This document shows, piece by piece, positions 33,670 through 48,529 of a stretch of DNA of 64,000 nt (position 1 is the stretch's first letter; each line of letters begins with the position of its first letter). The notes below the pieces were generated by a model. It was not told where the DNA came from and made no database searches. It worked only from the letters and a program-made list of their open reading frames with translations. Source of the DNA: Mastigias papua (taxonomy: Eukaryota > Cnidaria > Scyphozoa > Rhizostomeae > Mastigiidae); contig OZ025273.1 of NCBI GenBank assembly GCA_964019165.1, positions 16,040,714 to 16,104,713 on the forward strand, written 5' to 3'. A program made the position numbers and the translations under genes.

Positions 33670-33870
33670 AGGCCTGGCCAAACGATCCAACATTTCATCC
33701 AACATTCATCCAACATGTGTTGGATTGCCAATGTTGGATCGTTTGGCCACCTTGTTGGATGATCCAACAAATGTTGGTGAGGTTTGAAAATGTTCAAAAA
33801 TGTTGGATGATCCAACATTTCAGTTCTATTGTTCCGAGGTGTTGTTGGATGCTGTTGGATCGTTTGGCCA
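33670..33870. repeat. Harbinger left terminal region with nested inverted TIR copies
   Basis: The TIR core GGATCGTTTGGCCA recurs inverted at 33736-33749 and 33857-33870. Many TCCAACA / TGTTGGA motifs fill the space. The right end has the same plan (inner copy at 37372-37385). Confidence 0.85.
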
Positions 33871-33984
33871 GGGAGACGAAAATTGTTGGATTTGGGCATG
33901 CGCACTAGGAATCATACTAGGCTCACTCGGTTGTTTTCAAACCACGTCCTGAAACTGTTTTATTGTCAGATGAAATAGTATTAG

Positions 33985-34905
33985 ATGGATTCTCGACAGA
34001 CTTACAATACCGAGCATGAATATGCCAGTGCAGAAGATTCAGAAGAATCTGATTCAGAGCAAATAGAAAGGATTTTTGCAAAGCGAAAACGAAAACACCT
34101 TAGGCCAGTGGAAGCTGCCTATGATGTAAATGAAGCAAGTGAGCAAGAATGTTCCCAGCAGTGTAATCCAAGGTGTGATACTGAAGAAAAAAATAACAGG
34201 AAGTTGTCTAAGAATGTTTCAAAGCGAAAATGGACAACCAAGGAAACCGTACACTTGATTGAATGCTTGGAAAGCCACCCCTGTCTTTGGGATGTTTATG
34301 ACAAGTCGTATCACATGAAGGACAAAAGAGAGAACGCACTGTCAGAAATTTCAAATCAAATGGTGATTGAAGCTATGGAGATAAAAACAAAAATAAATGG
34401 TTTAAGAGCCCAGCTTGGACGGGAACTTGCGAAAGTTAAAAAAACCAAGTCAGGCCAAGGCACTGAGGAATTGTATAAACCAAACTGGGCTTTCTGGGAA
34501 CACCTCCAATTCTTATGCCCTGTAATGACACCCAGAGCAAGTAAAGATACATTTGTTTCATCGAATTGTACTGAAGTTGGTGTAGGTATTCCAAGCAAAG
34601 CACAGAAAAAGTCAATGGATGTCAAAAAGCAGGAACTGCTTTCAACATGCATTGATGTACTAAAAGAGCTTCCAGAAAAGTCAGATAATGTGTCACATTT
34701 TGCACATTTTGTAGATGAAAAGTTAAGAGCACTGGATGGGAGAACAAGAGTGATTGCAGAGAAACGGATCACAGATGTTTTATTTGATCTGGAACTCAAT
34801 AGTGCTACTGTGATTCAGCAACAACGTGGTTATGCTTGCAATAGTGGCAACATGAATGGGTACATTGGGGGGAACAGCCCTTTTATGAACTTCCTTAGCC
34901 AATAA
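33985..34905 (+). CDS. Harbinger MADF/Myb-like DNA-binding protein
   Basis: 306 codons, uninterrupted, with the first ATG in a good open frame just inside the left TIR region. The N-terminus is acidic and serine-rich with a KRKRKH basic patch. A MADF/Myb-SANT-type domain lies at about residues 80-165 (KRKWTTKETVHLIECLESH ... WDVYDKSYHMKDKRENA). The C-terminal part contains a BESS-like helical segment near residues 230-270. In PIF/Harbinger elements this partner binds the TIRs and helps bring the nuclease into the nucleus and onto DNA. The subterminal TCCAACA repeats are plausible targets (inference). Confidence 0.88.
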   Translation: MDSRQTYNTEHEYASAEDSEESDSEQIERIFAKRKRKHLRPVEAAYDVNEASEQECSQQCNPRCDTEEKNNRKLSKNVSKRKWTTKETVHLIECLESHPCLWDVYDKSYHMKDKRENALSEISNQMVIEAMEIKTKINGLRAQLGRELAKVKKTKSGQGTEELYKPNWAFWEHLQFLCPVMTPRASKDTFVSSNCTEVGVGIPSKAQKKSMDVKKQELLSTCIDVLKELPEKSDNVSHFAHFVDEKLRALDGRTRVIAEKRITDVLFDLELNSATVIQQQRGYACNSGNMNGYIGGNSPFMNFLSQ

Positions 34906-36019
34906 TGTACTGTACACACACTAAATAGATGTCCTATATCCTGCCTTGTGATTTAGTTGAATTTGTAAAGCTAAATTGTACCTGTTGCACTCTTCATTCT
35001 CTTGGAAATGCAATTTATGATTTTTGAATACAGATATTTGCTGGGTTTTTGCACTCAAATGTCAAGAAACTTTGCCCTTGATTTCATGATAACTTTCAGT
35101 CTAATGCATAAATTTATTAAATTAGGGCTCTCCAGGATAAGATAGGTGATCCTTTAAAGTACAGGTGAAGGGAGTAAAAAGGGTGGTATGCTTTCAGTCC
35201 CTTCTGTAATCCACAGCTTCTATGGCAGCCATTTAGGAATTGCTCTGTGATTTAGTATGATTAAGGGACTTATTGCCTCAGCAAAAATATTTCTTTAAAA
35301 GAGATTTCTAGTGAAAAAAGCTGTTAGTGCTACATTTCTATGGGACTACAAAAGGGACGTGCCAAAAAATCTGCAAATGATTGACTGTGACATAATATGA
35401 CATTTGCTAGCAACTCTATATATTCTGGGTACTTCCTGCTCCAATGTACTGAATACAATTTAATGCTCACCAGTTGTTAAGTACAGCTTTTCAGAAAATA
35501 ATTTATGCAAAAGGCTACAAAAGGGAGGCTCAGGGCATTAAAAAATCACTACCTATTGATTGTATATGACTACCCTTGTTATGGCTCTGAAAGTAAGTGA
35601 TATTTGTGTGAAAGGCTCATCCAGAAAATATTGTACTTTAAAGAAAACAGGCATATTTTTGTTCTTCACTTCCATCAACTACTTTGAGTTCTGTATACTT
35701 TTGGTATAATAATAGGTATATAATAGTTTATCACTGCTATAAATTTGAAACACTATTCCTGAATACTGATGCCTATTGGCAAGGGTACATTTTAAGATTC
35801 TTTTTCCACCCTAGTTTTATGGAGTTTTCTTTCACTACAATAAAGTGAACACTCTTTGTAGACATCTTTGTGCTGTATTCATGGCATACTATTTCCTCCT
35901 TAGGCAGCCAACTTTAATATAATCCTTTCAATTATCTTAAATATAGTGTATCACAAACATTTTAATTCCAGCATTATAACAGAAGTTTTGCAAAACTGTT
36001 GTCTTTGAATGAAACATTA
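34906..36019. other. Harbinger internal spacer
   Basis: 1.1 kb of AT-rich DNA between the convergent stop codons. No ORF or structured repeat seen. It should contain both polyadenylation regions (AATAAA-like words are present, e.g. ACAATAAAG near 35838). Confidence 0.7.
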
Positions 36020-37282
36020 CTAGATTTTATCCCATTGCCAGAGGACAGCGCCTTCATTGTAGAAATACTCTTTAAATGCATCCCTCACTTCTTTTGCAAC
36101 AAATGTGGGGTTGTGACCTTTGGAACCAATCTGTAAAGGGAGAAGTGACTCTGATGGGGGATATCTGTGAACACTTCCATCAACCATACTGCCATCCATT
36201 ACAACTGAATCAGCAAATCCCAGGGGACAATATATATTTCTTGAATTACTTTGTCGAAGATAATTATGAAGTGTAAGTGCTGCAAGTACAAGCTTCTCAA
36301 TTGTGTTTGGTGTCAGCAAGATAATTGATCTGAAAACTCTCCATCTATTTGCTACTATGCCAAACAGGTTTTCTACTATTCGGCGAGCTCTACTGTGTCT
36401 GTAATTATAATTTTTTTTGCTATCATCCAGGCCATTTTGCGGATAAGGCTTCATTAAATACCTCTTCAGTGCAAATGCATCATCTGCAATGAAAACATGA
36501 GGCAACTTCTTTGACCCAAATGGAAGGCATCTATCTGCTGGCAACTCAATCTGTTTATTTTCAATCATTTGTGCTATCTTGCTCTTGTTCCACACACCAC
36601 CAACTGATACTCTACCATTGGTTCCGATATCGGCAAATAGACACTCATAATCTGGTCCAGCTATTGCAAGCAATACTAAGGAGTGAGTATGCTTATAATT
36701 GAAAAATTGAGACCCTGATTCAGGTGGCGGCTGCATCACCAGATGTTTGCCATCTATGGCACCCAAACAATTAGGAAATTCCCACCTTTCGTTAAATTTG
36801 CTGCTTATTCTCTCCCATTCATCAGCTGTTGAAGGAGTTTTGAGATACATAGACTGCATGTTTTTCGTGATAGCCCAGCATACCTCAGTTACAATATAGG
36901 AAATTGCAGCCCTCGATATCCTAAATTGAAGTGCCAGAGAACGAAATGTCTCCCCTGTTGCTAAAAATCTCAATGTAAGGGTCAGACGACACTTTGGTTC
37001 TATAACAGTGTGCCCACCTGCAACTTGATAAGGGGAAATGTCTCTCTCGATAAACCCAAGGATTGTCAAAAAATCTTCGTGCGACATTCTGAGCATTTCT
37101 TTATAGGTCGATGTATCTTCAATGCTAAGCTCCCTCACAATGTTAGCAAAAAATCCCTTTTCTTTGCGCCTTCTTACCCACTTCCGGGTCTTTTTCCGTT
37201 TAACTTTGCAATCTTCCTCGTCAAATAGTTGCAGAATTGCTAAAATCGCGGCAACTTTGCGCCTTTTTATAGATGTAGCCAT
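36020..37282 (-). CDS. PIF/Harbinger transposase (HARBI1-like DDE nuclease)
   Basis: 420 codons from the ATG at 37282. The open frame extends 43 codons further upstream into the TIR (to 37411), but that start lies within terminal repeat sequence, so I prefer 37282. The DDE_Tnp_4 core is complete: catalytic Asp in LGAIDGKH (about residue 173), Asp in FIADDAF (about 267) and Glu in RRIVENLFG (about 303). An N-terminal helical region with RLTLTLRFLATGE precedes it. It cuts and joins the element at TWA targets. No stops or frameshifts are seen, so the copy may be functional together with the 33985 protein. Confidence 0.93.
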   Translation of the reverse strand: MATSIKRRKVAAILAILQLFDEEDCKVKRKKTRKWVRRRKEKGFFANIVRELSIEDTSTYKEMLRMSHEDFLTILGFIERDISPYQVAGGHTVIEPKCRLTLTLRFLATGETFRSLALQFRISRAAISYIVTEVCWAITKNMQSMYLKTPSTADEWERISSKFNERWEFPNCLGAIDGKHLVMQPPPESGSQFFNYKHTHSLVLLAIAGPDYECLFADIGTNGRVSVGGVWNKSKIAQMIENKQIELPADRCLPFGSKKLPHVFIADDAFALKRYLMKPYPQNGLDDSKKNYNYRHSRARRIVENLFGIVANRWRVFRSIILLTPNTIEKLVLAALTLHNYLRQSNSRNIYCPLGFADSVVMDGSMVDGSVHRYPPSESLLPLQIGSKGHNPTFVAKEVRDAFKEYFYNEGAVLWQWDKI

Positions 37283-37461
37283 AGCGATTGATAGTACCTT
37301 GTTAATCTGTTTGTGATCGAGGCTATTTCCATGCTCTCTCAAGCGTAAAACATTTTCATCCAACAAATGTTGGATCGTTTGGCCACCCCTATAAATAATG
37401 CCATCCAACAATTGTTGGATGAATGTTGGATGAAATGTTGGATCGTTTGGCCAGGCCTTTA

Positions 37462-37658
37462 GATGATGATGTTCATCTTAGTGGCAAGCATTATGCCTCA
37501 AAAAGCATCCAAGAGGTAAATGGTGTTGCTGTGCATACAGGACTACTGTTTGCACTAGAAATCAAACAAAGAAAGATACAAACAATTATTGTGCGATTTG
37601 TGACAAGTACATCTGTGTTTCTTGTTTCAAGGACTTTAATACTAAAAATCAACTGTAG
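37462..37658 (+). pseudogene. piggyBac transposase C-terminal Cys-rich tail
   Basis: In the frame from 37506 to the TAG at 37658 there are paired cysteines (WCCCAYR, TVC, YCAICDKYICVSC), the zinc-ribbon/RING-like tail that ends piggyBac transposases. The segment before 37506 is shifted by a small indel. It continues the relic interrupted by Harbinger at 33669. Confidence 0.8.
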
Positions 37659-38284
37659 CAGATGCTAACCAGCAGTTTATAATGTTATTAATCGGCTGGC
37701 ATACAGCAATATTTCATTGTGTACTTGGAGTTTGAAACTCATCTTTTTCATCTTATATAGGATTATCCAACCTCTGTTTTTTCATGTCTGCTAGTCTCTG
37801 CATAGTGCACCCTATGTACGGAGCTTTAAATTAGCACAGAAATTCATAAACTTAACTGTTATGAGTGGTAGGGATGCTATCTGTTTAGTAGATGGTAGCA
37901 TGACCCTAGTATTACAAACCATATGGGGCTTCACATTATAGAAGCAAGATGACATATATCATCAGAATTCAACTAAACTGTTTGAGTGTAAATGCAGTGA
38001 CTTTGAATATGCAACACTATGGAAAGTGGGCAAATTCACATGAGATAATTCAACTTTGTACATAATAGTCAGCTGTGATATACAATAAGAGTTTCATTGT
38101 TTTCTTGTTTTACTTTGATTTTATGACTCAGGGAAAATCCTGCAGTTTTTTCCACTAGAGGTCAGAAACACTATTCCAGCGTGGGGTCATTAACTTTGTT
38201 CCCAACATTAATTTTGTGCTATGACCTGGGAAATCATCTCAGACCAAGAGGCATTGAAGAAAAAGATAAAGACACTACTTAGTA
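37659..38284. other. no gene seen
   Basis: AT-rich non-coding DNA, possibly piggyBac 3' flank. I could not identify a piggyBac TIR or TTAA duplication. Confidence 0.5.
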
Positions 38285-40050
38285 GTGATAAACATAAGCC
38301 CTAGATGTACTATCTCAAACTACACATCGTACTGCTCCACCTACCGCTATCAAGTTCAAGCTTGAGACAAATCAAATCAAACTGGAAAAGAAGCAAATCA
38401 TTATTGTGTCTGTGGATGAGGAAATCGAAGAGTTGTGTGACAAAAAGGATATCGAGAATGTGATCATTGAAAGGAGCGAAGTCAAAGAAGAAGTAGAAGG
38501 GATTATATGTCAAAGTGAAATTAGTCCTCAGTTTCACTTCCACGCAGAATATAGCTGCTGAAAAATCACCGTCCAGAAATAAAACTGTTAAAGTAAAACG
38601 TCCAAAGCTTTCTTTCACTCACTTTGGTGAAAACCCTATGCAATGGGAGAGTTTTAGCTTGAGTACTGGCTGCAATTAAGAACTATCAAACATTGATAAA
38701 TTTAAGCATTTACAAAACTTATTGATCAGTGAAGCAGTGCAAACTATCGCAGGACCTCAAATAAAGAGCAACAATTAGGCCAAAGCAATAGATTTATTAG
38801 AGAAAAGGTTTGGCAATAAACAAACTTCTCTCGGCACATGAAAAACGTAATGGACTTACTAAAACTTATCTCAAATGACGACATCCATGGAATTTGAGTA
38901 TTCTGTTACCATATATAATCAATGACACAAAGTTTATATTCCATTGGAGTGAAGAATGAAAGATACAGCACAGTATTGTCTCCCATAATAATGTTCAAAA
39001 TTGCCAAAAGGGCTTTGCCTACTCATCAGTAGAAAGCTAAAAGAAGAGTTGGATATTACTAGTATGCTGGAGCCATTAGGGGAGAAGAAATGTCATTGAG
39101 AGATTGGTTTGCCCACTCCTCCATAGGAGGTTCAACTCAATGCTTTAGTACAGATATGCGAGCACTATTCACAGCAAACACTATTCAGCAAATTCCTCTA
39201 GAGTAATGGATCCTGGTATCCGAAAAACCATCTTGCGAGACATAAAGAGGTGTTTTGTATGCTTATAAGGTGGACATACAAGTCAGGATTGTACATCTAG
39301 GTTGGAATGCTTTTTCTGCAAAGAAAGACATCAGTTGTCGATATGTATGTAAACTCAAGTGCCATAATCTTTAGGAAATTCACCCCATTATAATACTCTT
39401 GAATTGCTACATCAGTTCTCAAAGTCCTCTGCATGCCCTGTGCAAAATGCAAGACAAGCTGAAGCGCTGACAGATATGCTAAGTATGAATCTTTATATAT
39501 CATATGGTGAATGTCAAAGTGATTCTAGACTTTTGTTTGCAAAAGAGTTATGTAACAACACGCTTGGAGATAGACTCAACCTGCCCATCATAAATTGGAG
39601 AAAAGTAGTAAGACAAGAATTTGGCAATGAAAAAGGCTCATTAAACACAAGCAATACTGTTCAAATTGCTCTCAAAAGTGCAGATAATCTTACAGTTTAT
39701 ATTAATGCTCCCATTATACCCTTATTATGCAGCCCCTTATCAAATCAAGGAATTAATGTCACATTTATAGATATGTATCCTCATTTACGTAATCTCCCAT
39801 TCTCAGCATGTGGAGATGGCAATATGGATTTAAAAATAGACATGATGATTGGGGCCCAATTTGTTCATTGCTTTTTACTAGATCAAGTCGCAAGGGGGGG
39901 AGCAGCCCCTCGGACCAGATGCAATACTGACATGCTTTGGTTATGTATTGAGTGGTCTAGTTCAACTTCCTGCAAGAGATATATTTTTGTCAAATATCAC
40001 TGTATCGCACGTATTGAAAACTGATGCTAGGGTCGTAGATAAGGAAATCA
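38285..40050 (+). pseudogene. BEL/Pao retrotransposon gag-protease relic
   Basis: In shifting frames: an acidic N-terminal stretch (38340-38520); a capsid-like DUF1759-type region from about 38590 (PKLSFTHFGENPMQWESF, then RFGNKQ near 38805); and a double zinc knuckle near 39247-39350 (CFVC..GGHTSQDC, CFFC..RHQLSIC). The last frame (39404-40024) has the BEL-type peptidase layout ending in KIDMMIGAQF, but the active-site DSG is replaced by YGEC. Several stops and frameshifts. RT, RNase H and integrase are missing. Confidence 0.8.
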
Positions 40051-40184
40051 AATTATCAGAGCAAGTAAAAAGTTTTTCAGATTACAAACAAGTCAGATTA
40101 CTTAGCTGATCAGGAGTCATATCTTCTGGTGACCCTTCTCTGCGATTCTCCATACAGTGGCTGCTTTTCAATAAATTTCCGTCT

Positions 40185-41797
<1,613 letters not shown>

Positions 41798-41800
41798 AAA

Positions 41801-41862
41801 TATGTGTAAGGAAGTAAATAAATAGAAGAGGGTAACAGAACACAAGTATAAATATATCTGAA

Positions 41863-41888
<26 letters not shown>
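41801..41888 (+). repeat. direct repeat, copy 2
   Basis: Partner of 40185-40278; it lacks a few bases (GTAGAAGAG) relative to copy 1. Confidence 0.88.
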
Positions 41889-42028
<140 letters not shown>

Positions 42029-42052
42029 ATATATATATATATATGTATATAT

Positions 42053-42848
<796 letters not shown>

Positions 42849-43373
42849 CAGTTTTTTGATAGCCCGCTAGACGCGGGCTCCCCTACCCCCAACCAAAGCT
42901 GGAGATTAGCCTTGGAAAGACTAACACAGTCGCCCATCGAAGCAGCATGGTCCGCATTTTCGATGAGGATCACGGGAAGGTGACATCATGGGCCTCTGCG
43001 GTGGAGCACGTGACCATCAGCATTGCATTGGTCAACTCGAAAAATTGCGAGAAAAAATTGTGCAAAAAATGCTCGGATACCTGCGCTAGGCTACGGGGCT
43101 GTATAAGAGAAGGCGGAAAGCCCCGTAGCCTAGCGCAGGTATCCGAGCATTTTTTGCACAATTTTTCTCGCAATTTTTGGAGTTCACCAATGCAATGCTG
43201 ATGGTCACGTGCTCCACCGCAGAGGCCCATGACGTCACCTTCCCGTGATCCTCATCGAAAATGAGGACCATGCTGCTTCGATGGGCGACTGCGTTAGTCT
43301 TTCCAAGGCTAATCTCCAGCTTTGGTTGGGGGTAGGGGAGCCCGCGTCTAGCGGGCTATCAAAAAACTGCTAG
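42849..43373. repeat. foldback palindrome 6 (525 bp)
   Basis: Type B ends; the right CTAG is at 43370-43373. The centre is near 43110. Confidence 0.92.
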
Positions 43374-44647
43374 TCTTCATCATATCAATAGGGAATACAT
43401 GGTGTCTAAAATCCCATAGACGTGCATAACATATAACATATTGTGCATAACACCTCATGTGTCCATACAATACAAATAATATACTACATATTCAGCTGTG
43501 TATAACGTGAAAATGAATAACTTTGACTGCTATTGGGAATAAACTTACCTAATGAAATGTGTGCTGCTAGTTTGTACTAATTCCTTAACATACCACAATC
43601 ACATGCATTCTCAAGCATGGAAATCAATTCTAACATAAGGAGTCTAGTATTATGTAGCAGGGTAAATTTATATTGTATTGAGGTTAAATAGTGTACAGAA
43701 CATTGGTGTCTCCATAGAATACAGATAATATACTACATATATAGCTGTGTATGAATGACAATGAATAACCTTCACTGCCATTTGCATGAAAGTTACCAAA
43801 TGATTATATGTGGTGCCAATGTGTACTACTTAATCCCTCACAATAGTACAACCACATGTCACCTGTATTTATATGCATAGAAATCAATTCTAACCTAAGG
43901 AGTCTAGTATTAGGTAGCAGGGTAAATTTATATTGTATTGAGGTTAAATAGTGTACAGAACATTGGTGTCTCCATAGAATACAGATAATATACTACATAT
44001 ACAGCTGTGTATAAAATGAAAATTAATAACTTTCACTGCTATTGGGAATAACCTTACCTAATGACATGTGTGCTGCTACCCTGTACTAATTCCTTGACAT
44101 AACACAATCACATGCATTCTCAAGCATGGAAATCAATTCTAACATAAGACGTCTAGTTTTAACATCAGGGTAAATTTATATTGTACCAAGGCTACATAAT
44201 GTGCAGAACATTGGTGTCTCCATAGAATACAAATAGTATACTACATATATAGCTGTGTGCTAATGAGAATGAAAAACCCGCACTGCTATTTGCATTAAGG
44301 TTACCAAATGACTATATGTGGTGCCAATGTGTACTACTTAATCAGTCACAACAGTACAACCACATTTCACCTGTATTCATATGCATAGAAATCAATTCTA
44401 ACCTAAGGAATCTAGTACAATGTAGCAGTTTACCAGTTGGTTGTAACCACTAATCATCTCCCATCAAATAACACTAAATTAATCAAACTTTATACAATAT
44501 TATATTATGTATTTTCTCTCTAAATGCAATGATATATTTTACTGGATATATAACTGTGTATGACCTAAAACAAATAACTCACACAGCTCTCTGGATATAC
44601 AGTTAACAAATGAATACATGTGGTGATTGAATTTACTGACTCCTAAA

Positions 44648-44706
<59 letters not shown>
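44648..44706. repeat. (CAT)n microsatellite
   Basis: About 19 CAT units, at the position shared with units 2 and 4. The poly-Met frame on the minus strand is an artefact. Confidence 0.96.
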
Positions 44707-44707
<1 letters not shown>

Positions 44708-47700
44708 TTTAATGTAACTGCTATATTCAATTGTCAACTTGTGGATACAAAGTCTAATCATTAACACTGTGTCATAGATAAAGGTTTCCATCCCAAATTT
44801 AAATGCAAGATTGTCCCTGTCATCTGGTATATTATTCTTTTCTAATCTAACATAACATTCTGCAAGGGGCATAAAAACTTAGCAACTATACAATTTTAAT
44901 ACCTCAAAGGACTTTATAGCTTGTGTTCACAGAATTAAAATAATATCAAATACATAATATATATTATACCCTCATATAATAACTGCAGAGGTGCTTATTG
45001 CATGACTGAGTGATACACTGTACAACATGAATAAAAAAATCAGATTTCAACAAAAAATGGTATTTGCAGGAAGGGGGGGGGAAGTTGACAAAACACATGA
45101 TGTTGCTAAGTACTACTTATTCATGCCTGAAATCTATATCATCATGTGCAGAATGATCTATGGAAATCAGAAATGGTATCTGTAACATATGATCTCAGAC
45201 AGAAAGGGACATATCTCCCAGCAAATACACAGTCTTCATAAGAGGAGAATGTATCTTCAATACACAAAAATAACACTACTATACACAGTGAAAACTACCA
45301 TGACCTTGATATAAAAACCAAGGTAATATATAAAGTAATACAGTGATTAAGTTCCCATATATGGAGTACTTAAATACATACACAACAATGTATCCTGTAA
45401 AACTGGAAGGACACCAAATGGGACAGCAGAGCTATTAAGCTACACTGCTGCAACAGACTACATTAAGCAAAATTGTAGCTGTGGTTTAGAATGACCGTGT
45501 GGCAAGGCTATATGCTAATTAGAATTGAATAGCAATATCAAAAACGTAAACATAACGGCCCAATTATGAGAGAACTTGAAATCTAATATATGAGGTTAAC
45601 TAAAGGGGGAAGAGCATGGTACACATCCCTAGTGTAACAGGGTGTAATACAGCAGAAGCTTATGAATACCATAACTAAACATTAGCAGTGGCTTATCGGC
45701 AATTTTAAAGCGAAAAGCAAGCGAGCCTAAATACAGTTGCTTAGATGATAATGCCCCCCCCCTACAACAGGGCAACCTCATGAGCTCTCACTCAAAATCC
45801 CGTAAACAAAGTCGTGTTAAAGGCAATAAAAGTAACCATTCTCAGGACTAAATGCTTGCACAGCTATATGGTGTAATCCCACATAAAATAAACCATTTAG
45901 CCACTGCTGTAGAATGAATCTGATGCTCTCTCATTCCTTGATTTTATATTCTGCAGCAGAAACATACTAGTAACTCCTAGTGCCGTAAGGAATAATACCG
46001 CCAGTGCCTCATGAATTGTGCTATCAAACTGTAGTAGCAGTATCACGCTGATTTACAACGAAAAACGAACGGAACTTGAAGGAACATAGTCTAGATACCA
46101 AAGCGTGCTAGGCAAACTGACAGAAACTCGCTCCAAATCTGGCAAATAACATTGAAGCAGGTGAAAGGAAAGAAGCCCCTTACCTCTTAGACAATGCATG
46201 AAACTCGAACCTACATTGCTAACTTGACAATCGCAGCTGTGGAAACTCCCTCAACCACGAACATGCGGTCTTGCATGCAACCCATTGTTCCGACACAACA
46301 GGACTGCTCTCGTAAGATCAACGCTGGAGTCGTCTCGAATTTCAGCGCCACGTAGAACAGAATCGAAAGTCAATTGCATTAAAAAGGCTGAGGGGTACTA
46401 CCCAACAAACCTACAAAGTAATAAATAACCAATTCAGAATCAAACTTTTAGTACAAATCACCAAAGGATAAAGAGTAATCATAGTGGCCGTTCACAAAAC
46501 ACCCGCGGGAACTGGATTTGATTCGATTGAAACTGAGCTTGGCAAACCCCGCAAAGGTATTCAATCTAGACACAAAAAGAAAACGGGTTAATGTAAACCA
46601 ATTCAAAACAAATCTGTTACCACAACTCACCGAAGGCTAGAGAGTAATCAGAGTCGCCATTCACAAAACACCCTCGGGCATTGCATGCGAGTCGATTGAA
46701 ACTAAGCTTGGCAACCCCGTATACTGTAGTCAGTCTAGAAACGAAAAGACAATGAATTACAACAAATGACAACGTACATTTTAATAGATTTTATAGTAAT
46801 TTATAACACCTACCATGTCATGAGGCGCGCACTTTTATAACATGATCGTGGAATTTACTTGAGAAACGGCGTAAAATCTAGTCGAAACTCTACAATAAAA
46901 CGTACAGAGAATAAATACGACCTCACAACAAATATCAATAGGCTTATTACAACATTTATAAAAACTTACATAAGCAGTTTCCAAGTGACGCCAGGTTGAG
47001 AATCCATTGCCCCACGGTGATAGCTCCGATTTCATCTAAAGTGACTCGCAGAAAGTTCTAACGATTGTCCTACACCTAGAATAAAAATTAAACATCAGAT
47101 CAAAGTAAAGTCGAGAAAACCCCTCGCTCATAGCGGCACACATGGGCTAACTGTTTGAGCATGATTTAGTAGCAAAACAACGACTATTTAGTACAGAATA
47201 TGACAGGGGCCTCGAGCAATCTGACACTGCCAACAGCCATGCATGCTATCTCGTGGGAATTTCTCACAAATATCTCATGTAAAAGTCGAAAAAGTAAACA
47301 CTGAATAAAGGACAGAGAGGGGCTACCATTAATCAATTCATTTACGAGCACGAAGAGGACTCACCTGCCACATGATCAAGGCTTTCTCCTCGAGTCTTCA
47401 AGCGAATCTACAGTCTGCGAACACTCCCTAAACTGCCAATCTCTAATTTGAGCACGCGGATGCATCATATTGCTAGCGGGGGAGGTTGTGCAATACCCAA
47501 AGCGCAATGTAAAGACCTAATGTAACTGTAAGTCATACAGAGAAAGTTCAACGTGAGACCCCCTGATATAAATACGGATGCTCGCAGCTACCAGCAGGAA
47601 GGAGCGTCTGTGGTGCAAGCATGCAGCCAGAAAACAAAGGAACCCATGGAGAAGGCAATAAGGAGATGGGCACGTGACAGAAACCACACGCCGTGTTGCT

Positions 47701-47989
47701 TCTAATGCCCATCACGAATTTCCGAATGCTACATACAGGCTTCAGTATGGAGGTTAGACGAAAAGTGGAATATCTCGAGAACGACAGAAGCTATGGAAAC
47801 GATTTCTACAGTACGGGACGTAACTCGGAAAGGAGAACCAGCTGCCGAATTTCTAGCGATAGCCCCTGGCCCGTTTGGGAGGAGAAGTGTTCACCGGGAA
47901 CAGAGGGTCACGTGGTACAATCTGAGCCCTGTGATTGGTCTGGCATAACTTAGCATATAGGGATCTTAGTATATAGATATATATATATA

Positions 47990-48529
47990 CTAGCTTAGTA
48001 CTGATAGCCCGCTACACGCGGGCTTCCCTAGCCCCAGTTCAAAAGTTGCATATTAGCCTTGGACAGACTAACGCTGTGCCCCCATGAAAGTTGCTTGGTC
48101 TGGTCGCATAGGATCACAAGAAGGTGACGTCATGGGCCTCTGCGATGGAGCACGTGACTTTCGGCCTTGCATTGTGCAAATCGAAGAAAATTGCGAGACA
48201 AAATTGTGCAAAAAATGCTCGGATACCTGCGCTAGGCTACGGGACAGTAAAGGGAAAGGGAGAAAACCAAGAAGCCCCGTAGCCTAGCGCAGGTATCCGA
48301 GCATTTGTTGCACAATTTTGTCTCGCAATTTTCTTCGATTTGCACAATGCAAGGCCGAAAGTCACGTGCTCCATCGCAGAGGCCCATGACGTCACCTTCT
48401 TGTGATCCTATGCGACCAGACCAAGCAACTTTCATGGGGGCACAGCGTTAGTCTGTCCAAGGCTAATATGCAACTTTTGAACTGGGGCTAGGGAAGCCCG
48501 CGTGTAGCGGGCTATCAGTACTAAGCTAG
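47990..48529. repeat. foldback palindrome 7 (540 bp)
   Basis: Type A ends with intact CTAG at both termini and a perfect AGCCCGC/GCGGGCT hairpin. TGACGTCA and CACGTG are intact in both arms. Confidence 0.93.

Larger units (their letters stand above)
33670..37458. mobile_element. PIF/Harbinger transposon, apparently intact
   Basis: The termini AGGCCTGGCCAAACGATCC (from 33670) and its inverse (to 37458) are flanked by TTA TSDs at 33667-33669 and 37459-37461. It carries the standard PIF/Harbinger pair: a Myb/MADF-like protein on the + strand and a DDE nuclease on the - strand, convergent, both uninterrupted. It sits inside the piggyBac relic. Confidence 0.95.
42849..47977 (-). mobile_element. 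Helitron-like unit 5 (type B, 5.13 kb)
   Basis: Collinear with unit 4. The 3' end starts CAGTTTTTTGATAGCC (CTAG merged into TA). The 5' end is TCTATATACTAAGATCCC at 47977. It contains four ~250-bp subrepeats (near 43430, 43690, 43965 and 44215), the CAT tract, a G-run near 45072, and modules near 46440-46700 with minus-strand GGTGAGTT sites. Confidence 0.82.

Noticed and set aside
34356..34799. 147-codon minus-strand frame
   Set aside because: Shadow of the Harbinger MADF/Myb-like gene on the other strand.
44633..44872. Frame with a poly-Met run
   Set aside because: Translation of a (CAT)n tract, not a gene.
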